Under the pieces are notes generated by a model. It did not search any database. It had not been told where the DNA came from and worked only from the letters and a program-made list of their open reading frames with translations. The translations under genes and the position numbers were made by a program. Of a stretch of 64,000 nucleotides of DNA, positions 57,374-64,000 are shown piece after piece. The stretch is from Gilliamella apis. GTDB taxonomy: Bacteria; Pseudomonadota; Gammaproteobacteria; Enterobacterales; Orbaceae. How positions within the stretch are numbered: the stretch's first letter is position 1; every line of letters begins with the position of its first letter. The DNA lies in contig NZ_CP132381.1 in the NCBI RefSeq assembly GCF_030758615.1, positions 1,550,001 to 1,614,000 on the forward strand, written 5' to 3'.

Positions 57374-58162
57374 ATGTCTATTAAGTTAAAAACCCCCGCT
57401 GAAATCGAAAAAATGCGAATCGCTGGCAAATTAGCAGCAGAAGTTTTAGAAATGATTGAACCTTATGTCAAACCAGGTATTAGCACTGGTGAGCTAGATA
57501 AGATTTGTTATGAACACATTGTTAATGTGCAAAAGGCTATTCCTGCCAACATTGGTTATCATGGTTTTCAGCATACCAGCTGCATTTCAATTAACGATGT
57601 AGTATGTCATGGTATTCCAAGTTTTGATAAAAAGTTAAAAGATGGTGATATTCTTAATATTGATGTGACGGTAATTAAAGATGGTTTTCATGGGGATACA
57701 TCAAAAATGTACATTGCAGGAAAACCAACTGTTGCTGGAGAAAAACTATGTCAAGTCACACAAGAGAGTTTATACGAAGCCATTAAAATAATTAAACCAG
57801 GGATCAGATTAAAAGAAATCGGTAAAGCAATTCAAAAATATGTTGATAAATTTGGATTTTCTTCTGTTCGTGAATATTGTGGTCATGGTATAGGTGAAGT
57901 ATATCATGATGAACCACAAGTTTTACATTATGATGCTGACGATGGTGGTGTGATTTTAAAACCAGGTATGACCTTTACTATTGAACCGATGGTAAATACT
58001 GGGGATTGGCGTACTCGTACCATGAAAGATGGTTGGACAGTTAAAACCAAAGATCATGGATTGTCAGCCCAATATGAACACACGATTTTAGTTACAGATA
58101 ATGGTGTTGAAGTTCTAACCCTTCGCAGTAATGAAAACTTTCCTCGCGTTATCGAACACTAA
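57374..58162 (+). CDS. map: Methionine aminopeptidase, type I
   Basis: A 262-residue protein (E. coli 264). The ATG at 57374 gives MSIKLKTPAEIEKMRIAGKLA as in E. coli (MAISIKTPEDIEKMR), with AGGAA upstream; an ATG 39 bp earlier is not conserved. The metal site is DVTVIKDGFHGDTSKM (two Asp), REYCGHGIGEVYHDEP (His) and FTIEPM and YEHTILV (two Glu). It removes the initiator Met from new proteins. In many relatives map precedes rpsB; here it stands alone with its own terminator. Confidence 0.95.
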   Translation: MSIKLKTPAEIEKMRIAGKLAAEVLEMIEPYVKPGISTGELDKICYEHIVNVQKAIPANIGYHGFQHTSCISINDVVCHGIPSFDKKLKDGDILNIDVTVIKDGFHGDTSKMYIAGKPTVAGEKLCQVTQESLYEAIKIIKPGIRLKEIGKAIQKYVDKFGFSSVREYCGHGIGEVYHDEPQVLHYDADDGGVILKPGMTFTIEPMVNTGDWRTRTMKDGWTVKTKDHGLSAQYEHTILVTDNGVEVLTLRSNENFPRVIEH

Positions 58163-58170
58163 ACAAAAAA

Positions 58171-58206
58171 GATTCAACAATGCTCAATTGTTGAATCTCT
58201 TCATTT
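58171..58206 (+). terminator. Rho-independent terminator after map
   Basis: GATTCAACAAT (58171-58181) pairs with ATTGTTGAATC (58187-58197), followed by TCTTCATTTT. Confidence 0.75.
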
Positions 58207-58365
58207 TATATAGCTTAACCTAACTATCTAGAATTCAATTTCCCGCGATTTTTGAATTCATTAACTTTACCGCGACATATATTTCTAGGTTGTGATATTC
58301 GTCCCTAATATCCAGTAGCTCATAAAAAAGCGTCCAAAATCCTTCAAGCTTTGGTTTTAGCAAAT

Positions 58366-59235
58366 TTAATATAATAACGTATAAAGCTTACGGCGATAGC
58401 TACTAGCAAGTGCGTTATTCGTTCCTAAAGCTGCTAATAGATCTAGTAAAGTTTTCTTCACCTGCCCTTCGCCAGCATTCAGATCTTTTGTTAAAGGTTT
58501 GAACAATAGTTCTAAGGCTTCTTCGTGCCGGCCAACCTGCATTAATTGCGATGAAAGTTGAATCATTAACTCAACATTATCTGGCTGTTTAGCTAATTCA
58601 GCTTGTAATTGCTGTAATTCAGGTGAATTCGCTGCTTGTTCGAGTAACTCAATTTCGGCTTGTAAACCGTGGTATGCTGTATCCTGATCTTGCAATGGAA
58701 TAGTTGTCAAAACCTCCTTTGCTTCAGCTAGTTGTTTTTGTTCTATTTGGCTTTTCGCTAACATTAACGCAATATCTGATCTTGGTTTGCCTAAATGATC
58801 TTTAAGTACAGTCCAAGTTTGTTTTAATAAAGGTAATGCTTGCGCATATTGGCCTTCATTAAATAATTGTTGTGCTTCAATAAGCTTCAGTTCATCTTCA
58901 TTGGGTAAAATTTTATCTAAAAAAGTTTTAATAGTTTCTTCATTTTGTGGCCCCTGAAAACCATCAACAGGTTGACCATTTTGAAACATATAAACGGTTG
59001 GAATTGCTCTAAGCCCAAATTGAGCTGCTAACATTTGTTGTTCATCACAATTTACGCTAGCAAGAATGAATTGTCCGTGATGTTGTGTTGCTAATTTGGT
59101 TAACGTATTTGTCATTTCTTGATAATTAGGACTTCTTGGTGACCAAAAATAGAACAACACTGGATTACTGGTTGATTTTTCGATAATTTCTTGAATATTC
59201 TGTTCATTAACATCAAAAATAAATTGATTTGACAT
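58366..59235 (-). CDS. cnoX: Chaperedoxin CnoX (YbbN): thioredoxin fold with TPR domain
   Basis: A 289-residue protein (E. coli 284). Residues 1-110 form a thioredoxin domain ([36 protein letters not shown]). Residues 120-289 are TPR-like helices that end RRKLYTLLY. The active-site SxxC of E. coli (C38) reads S35-P-N-Y38, so this Cys is lost; the second, C63 (SVNCDEQQM), is kept. CnoX holds unfolded proteins and passes them to GroEL. It is the second gene after a ybbO-like SDR, an E. coli-like neighbourhood. Confidence 0.9.
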   Translation of the reverse strand: MSNQFIFDVNEQNIQEIIEKSTSNPVLFYFWSPRSPNYQEMTNTLTKLATQHHGQFILASVNCDEQQMLAAQFGLRAIPTVYMFQNGQPVDGFQGPQNEETIKTFLDKILPNEDELKLIEAQQLFNEGQYAQALPLLKQTWTVLKDHLGKPRSDIALMLAKSQIEQKQLAEAKEVLTTIPLQDQDTAYHGLQAEIELLEQAANSPELQQLQAELAKQPDNVELMIQLSSQLMQVGRHEEALELLFKPLTKDLNAGEGQVKKTLLDLLAALGTNNALASSYRRKLYTLLY

Positions 59236-59263
59236 AATCTATCCTATAAATATGTTTAACTGT

Positions 59264-60034
59264 TTATTTATTTTGTAAAATTTTATCCATTAATCTATCT
59301 GGAAGCAAACGTTTAGCTATTGCCGCCAGTTTAGTTACTTTTGTTACCCTGTAACGTATTTTTGGTTTATTATGCTCTAATGCGTGATACAGATAGGGTA
59401 ATATCGCTTCAGGAGCTAACGTAAAGCGTTTGGCAATAGGTGGATTTTTTACTATTTTTTCTTTTTCGGTCTGATTTACATTATTTGAAAAATAGGTTTT
59501 CAATGGACCAGGTTCGATTAAACAAACTTTAATATTGGTGTTAGCTAACTCTAAACGCAGTACATCAGACCATGCTTCTAAAGCATATTTGCTGGCAGAA
59601 TATGCGCCTCTTCCTGGTGTTGCGACTATTCCAACAATCGAGCTAGTTTGAATTATTCTACCTTCATTTTGTTCAATCATTGCCGGTAATAGTAATTGAG
59701 TCAATTGATGAACACCAAAAAAGTTAGTAGAAAACTGTGATTCTAATTGTGATCGACTAATAGTGTTTAAACGGCCGTAAACGCCAAATCCAGCATTGTT
59801 AAATAATGCATATAATTTACCCTCACACAAGGTTAATACTTGTTGTGCAGCTTGATTAATTGAATTGGCATCGTCTAAGTCTAACAAAACGGTTTCAAAA
59901 CCTTGCTCAATTAATTTTTGTTGGTCTGCTATTTTGCGACATGATGCAATGACACGATAACCTCGTTTTTTCAATGCGATAGCTGAAATCAATCCTATAC
60001 CGCTTGAACAACCTGTTATAAAAATTGTACGCAA
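59264..60034 (-). CDS. Short-chain dehydrogenase, YbbO-like
   Basis: A 256-residue classical SDR. TGCSSGIG at 7-14 binds NADP(H), NNAGFGVYG follows near 80, catalytic Ser is in IIQTSSIVG and the Tyr/Lys pair is in YSASKYALEAW near 145-150. The adjacent cnoX gene (28 bp away) matches the E. coli ybbN-ybbO order; E. coli YbbO reduces aldehydes with NADPH. The C-terminal PKIRYRVTKVTKLAAIAKRLLPDRLM is typical of that subgroup. Natural substrate unknown. Confidence 0.82.
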   Translation of the reverse strand: MRTIFITGCSSGIGLISAIALKKRGYRVIASCRKIADQQKLIEQGFETVLLDLDDANSINQAAQQVLTLCEGKLYALFNNAGFGVYGRLNTISRSQLESQFSTNFFGVHQLTQLLLPAMIEQNEGRIIQTSSIVGIVATPGRGAYSASKYALEAWSDVLRLELANTNIKVCLIEPGPLKTYFSNNVNQTEKEKIVKNPPIAKRFTLAPEAILPYLYHALEHNKPKIRYRVTKVTKLAAIAKRLLPDRLMDKILQNK

Positions 60035-60133
60035 ATTTTATCTCCGTTATATTCATTTATTGTCAAGTTAACTTACAGCAATTATGATAGCACATTTAAA
60101 ATAAATATACGGTTAATAAGCCAAGAGGACCAT

Positions 60134-60826
60134 ATGAAAATTGCTATTATCGCTGCTATGGAAGAAGAAGTAGCCATACTAAAGAGTAAAATTACCGATT
60201 ATCAATTGGAGCGTCATTTAGGATGTGATTTTCATATTGGTAAAATAGCCAATTGTGAAATTGTATTATTACAATCAGGCATAGGTAAAGTTGCTGCAGC
60301 CTCAGGAACAACATTATTATTAAATAATTATCAAGTTGATGCAGTTATTAATACCGGTTCAGCGGGTGGTCTATCAACGGAACTGAATATCGGAGATATT
60401 ATTGTATCAAAAGATGTATTTTATCATGATGTTGATTTAACCGCCTTTGGATATAAACCAGGTCAAATGTCAGGTTGTCCTGTTTCGTTTGCTGCTGATA
60501 TTAATTATCAATCATTAGCTAAGCAATGTATAAAGAAACATGGGGTCAACGCTGTTGATGGCTCAATTGGCAGTGGTGATGCCTTTATAAATGGTAAAAA
60601 CAATTTAGAACGGATTAAAGAAACTTTTCCTAATGCTATCGCTGTTGAAATGGAAGCCGCCGCTATTGGCCATGTTTGTTGGTTATTTAAAGTACCTTTT
60701 GTGGTGGTGAGAGCAATTTCGGATAATGGTGATAATGAATCGGCAGTTGATTTTCAATCATTTTTAAAACTTGCTGCTGCCCAATCATCAAAAATTGTTG
60801 AATCGATGCTAAGTGAACTAGCTTAA
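60134..60826 (+). CDS. mtnN: 5'-methylthioadenosine/S-adenosylhomocysteine nucleosidase
   Basis: A 230-residue enzyme (E. coli 232). E12 in AAMEEEV, the substrate-binding VEMEAAAIGHVC and the general acid Asp in RAISDNGDNES are all present. It removes adenine from MTA, SAH and 5'-deoxyadenosine, feeding methyl-cycle and autoinducer-2 chemistry. An AGAGGA ribosome site is 8 bp from the ATG. It is divergent from the SDR gene and has its own terminator. Confidence 0.95.
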   Translation: MKIAIIAAMEEEVAILKSKITDYQLERHLGCDFHIGKIANCEIVLLQSGIGKVAAASGTTLLLNNYQVDAVINTGSAGGLSTELNIGDIIVSKDVFYHDVDLTAFGYKPGQMSGCPVSFAADINYQSLAKQCIKKHGVNAVDGSIGSGDAFINGKNNLERIKETFPNAIAVEMEAAAIGHVCWLFKVPFVVVRAISDNGDNESAVDFQSFLKLAAAQSSKIVESMLSELA

Positions 60827-60836
60827 AATAAAAATT

Positions 60837-60863
60837 GGTGTCAATCAAATTTGACACCTTTTA
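60837..60863 (+). terminator. Terminator between converging mtnN and rnd
   Basis: GGTGTCAA (60837-60844) pairs with TTGACACC (60851-60858), then TTTTAA. The A-rich left flank gives the reverse strand a T-rich tail as well. Confidence 0.75.
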
Positions 60864-60898
60864 ACTAAAATTTTGTCATTCTTACATTATGTAATTAA

Positions 60899-61987
60899 TC
60901 AATTAGGTAGGTCATATTGTTCAAATAATGGTTTACGCCATCCTGACAGAATTTCAGGAATCTCACCTTTCCTATCATTTTGCCATTTTACATACTGATT
61001 GATTAATCGTCTTGAAAGTATTAATTCGCTGTTAAGTCCTGTTTTTGATGCTATTGTTTCAGCGATTTGTTTCAATGAATCAGCAATATTTTTATAATTT
61101 GGATAACTATTAATACGTTGAATTGCCGGAATAATAGGTATAGGTTGAAGCAATATATCCAAAATTGTTTGGCCATATGAACGGATATCTTTACCTTTCA
61201 TACCCAATTTATCCAGTTCAGCTAAAGAAGTTGGTTGATAACGAGCTATTTTCCATAAAATCTCTTCATGTACCACAAAATTCAACGCTATATCGTGAGT
61301 TTTGGCAAATTGATAACGCCAGCAAGCAAGTTTAGCTAATTGCCCTAAACTATCCCCTTTCAATTGCCAGCTATTTTTAATATTTAAGTAAGCCTTTTGA
61401 GGATCAAATATTTCACATTTACGTGCAATTGCATTTTGACACTCTTGATAAGCAGCCGCTAAATAATCAATCGATATAAGCTGAGATTTTAAACTATTCA
61501 TTAATGGAAACAGATATAAAACATCATTAATAGCATAATCACACTGTTTTTCTGTCAAAGGGCGTTTTAACCAATCAGTTCGTGTTTCGCTTTTATCTAA
61601 CTCAACGCCAAGATATTTATTAACTAAACTTGCATAACCACTACTAATTGGATTATCCAAAAAAGAAGCTAAAATTTGGCTATCAATTACTGGAGAAGGA
61701 ACACAATTAAATGTATGTAGAAACACTTCAATATCTTCGCTGCAGGAATGGAAATATTTTTCAATTTTAGGATTGGTTAAAATCACTAAGAATTCCTGCC
61801 AATCGTTAATATTAAGCGGATCAATTAAGGCGGCATGTTTACCATCAAAAACCTGTAACAGCCCTAAATGAGGATAAAAAGTCCTAGTTCGTACAAATTC
61901 AGTATCCAATGCTATAGCACTACTATTCTTGATCTTTTGACAATAATTGGATAATTCATCATTACTAATAATAAATTGATAATTCAA
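60899..61987 (-). CDS. rnd: Ribonuclease D
   Basis: A 362-residue protein (E. coli 375). DEDDy exonuclease: D28 and E30 in ALDTEFVRTRTFYP, HSCSEDIEVF, and YAINDVLYLFPL with the Tyr and Asp. An HRDC domain lies at about 205-285 (LACWRYQFAKTHDIALNFVVHEEILWKIAR) with a second, weaker HRDC after it. It trims the 3' ends of tRNA and other small RNAs. It is transcribed after the membrane phosphoesterase gene, 24 bp away. Confidence 0.94.
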   Translation of the reverse strand: MNYQFIISNDELSNYCQKIKNSSAIALDTEFVRTRTFYPHLGLLQVFDGKHAALIDPLNINDWQEFLVILTNPKIEKYFHSCSEDIEVFLHTFNCVPSPVIDSQILASFLDNPISSGYASLVNKYLGVELDKSETRTDWLKRPLTEKQCDYAINDVLYLFPLMNSLKSQLISIDYLAAAYQECQNAIARKCEIFDPQKAYLNIKNSWQLKGDSLGQLAKLACWRYQFAKTHDIALNFVVHEEILWKIARYQPTSLAELDKLGMKGKDIRSYGQTILDILLQPIPIIPAIQRINSYPNYKNIADSLKQIAETIASKTGLNSELILSRRLINQYVKWQNDRKGEIPEILSGWRKPLFEQYDLPN

Positions 61988-62011
61988 AATACGCTTCCTA
62001 TTTAAGATAAT

Positions 62012-63166
62012 CTATTGAATGGTAGTTTTGTTGACAAAAGATACATCGATTACAACGATTTCAGAGCGAGTCATTAATCGAATTGGTGGGCCTCCAAATC
62101 CGTAACCGCTATTGACTATACTGGTGAAATGATGATCAGTATCGTGATAAATTCCATTGGCATTTTTGTACATCATCGCCACCAATATATTGATAGGAAA
62201 GATTTGACCACCATGAGTATGTCCAGATAACATTAAATCTACTTGTTGTTCTGCTACATCTTTAATATCTCGTGGTTGGTGATCTAGTAAAATTATTGGT
62301 CTATCAGTATCAGAAAACATAATTAAATCGGATAATGAGGCGCGCTTAACATCGTACTTATATGATGAAAAGTCATCACGCCCTATCAACGTAATGCCAA
62401 CCTCATCAAGATAAACAATATCATCTTTCAATACTTTTAAATGCGCCTGTTTGAATGCATTAATGATATCTTCTTCACGATTATTATTATCATGGGTACC
62501 TAAATATTCATGATTACCAAAAATAATATAATTGCCGTATTTCGACTTTAATTGTTGGAACTGTTCAATAAATCCATTTTCGAGGAAAGGTTTTAATCGT
62601 TTATCTAATGTATCGCCAGTTATCACAATAAAATCAGCCTTTAAGTTATTTACCTTGTCAATCATGTTTTGAATCATACTTGCAGAGGTATGCTCATTAA
62701 TATGAATGTCAGAAAGTTGCACAATTCTTAGACGATCAACGTTGGCTGATTTATTAATTACAACCTGATAATCAACTATTTTAGGATTTATCGCCATTTC
62801 ATGACCAAAACAAAACAAAGCCACAACCGCAATAATAAAACTGATTTTATGCCAAAGATTGGGCTTAATTTGCTTTTTACAAAACCGATAAACAATTTCA
62901 AAAATGAGTGTTATAAAAACACTACAGATCATCAAACCAGAAATCGTTAGCAGAAACAGATGTAATCCCGAGGTTAAAATATCATTTAATACTCTAGCAA
63001 GAATAAACGATCCACCGGCCAGACCAATAGTCAGCCAATAAATAATTCGACCATAACCGCTTAACTGAAGGTTAAACCAAAACTGCCAGCGTTTTCCTAA
63101 TAAAAATGTGACCGAAATAGTGATAATAATCGTTGCAAAAATGGCTATAAAATCAACAAAAGTCAT
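62012..63166 (-). CDS. Membrane-anchored metallophosphoesterase, YkuE-like
   Basis: A 384-residue protein counted from the ATG at 63166, which has a GAG ribosome site; an in-frame TTG 24 bp upstream is less likely. About four hydrophobic segments fill residues 1-135. The calcineurin-type domain follows with VQLSDIHI, ITGDTLDK, FGNHEYLG and LSGHTHGGQ, holding the metal ligands. YkuE-type proteins act on phospholipid or UDP-sugar headgroups outside the cytoplasmic face; the substrate here is unknown. It is divergent from cmoA. Confidence 0.8.
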   Translation of the reverse strand: MTFVDFIAIFATIIITISVTFLLGKRWQFWFNLQLSGYGRIIYWLTIGLAGGSFILARVLNDILTSGLHLFLLTISGLMICSVFITLIFEIVYRFCKKQIKPNLWHKISFIIAVVALFCFGHEMAINPKIVDYQVVINKSANVDRLRIVQLSDIHINEHTSASMIQNMIDKVNNLKADFIVITGDTLDKRLKPFLENGFIEQFQQLKSKYGNYIIFGNHEYLGTHDNNNREEDIINAFKQAHLKVLKDDIVYLDEVGITLIGRDDFSSYKYDVKRASLSDLIMFSDTDRPIILLDHQPRDIKDVAEQQVDLMLSGHTHGGQIFPINILVAMMYKNANGIYHDTDHHFTSIVNSGYGFGGPPIRLMTRSEIVVIDVSFVNKTTIQ

Positions 63167-63168
63167 AA

Positions 63169-63969
<801 letters not shown>

Positions 63970-64000
63970 CCTCTAGATTTTATTCAATTATAAAGGAAAA

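Overview
The window is AT-rich DNA from a gammaproteobacterium close to the Enterobacterales/Pasteurellales. The protein set, the low-GC codon usage and the gene orders together fit an Orbaceae-type genome such as Gilliamella best; that genus call is inference. Two gene orders match E. coli closely: thrS-infC-rpmI-rplT-pheM-pheS-pheT-ihfA, and tRNA-Asp/dnaQ/rnhA/gloB/mltD/yafD. A 28-bp sequence at 25266-25293 matches the E. coli dif site as I know it, so the window very probably lies at the replication terminus. Gene direction agrees: left of dif most genes run rightward, and right of it many run leftward.

Layout. 1-5.9 kb: the end of an endonuclease I gene, a small membrane protein, a secreted alpha/beta hydrolase, ubiT with a CPA1 antiporter, recO and a lipoprotein. 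6-13.2 kb: a GntR/LacI-hybrid regulator divergent from a ribose-type sugar ABC importer, an unrecognised cytoplasmic protein and a PfkB kinase. 13.5-20.6 kb: the translation operon, with three recognisable regulatory elements (thrS anticodon-mimic operator, AUU start of infC, pheM attenuator). 20.7-23.9 kb: 4.5S RNA, htpX, rlhA. 24.0-25.3 kb: a small block between an inverted dif-like site and dif, carrying a DUF1870-like gene and a decayed filamentous-phage replication gene. 25.5-37.2 kb: fnr, a YdgH-like protein, a frameshifted hrpA, hslJ, a pyruvate kinase gene with an in-frame stop, ppk and ppx.

37.3-44.2 kb: a dicarboxylate transporter, an ApbE flavin transferase and a three-domain soluble fumarate reductase, divergent from a class 1-type dihydroorotate dehydrogenase whose leader looks like a pyrimidine attenuator. 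44.3-51 kb: ybaN, tRNA-Asp, dnaQ, rnhA, gloB, mltD, a YafD-like protein and gshA. 51.1-55.9 kb: a Fur-regulated heme/iron cluster. 56-64 kb: rlmC, map, cnoX, an SDR, mtnN, rnd, a membrane phosphoesterase and cmoA.

The physiology suggested is a fermentative or microaerophilic host-associated cell: FNR, fumarate used as an internal electron sink, sugar uptake, heme acquisition and polyphosphate turnover. The least ordinary parts are the dif-flanked phage remnant, the pyrD leader, the sugar operon with an unknown enzyme, and two disrupted housekeeping genes. I saw no CRISPR array, rRNA or intact insertion sequence.
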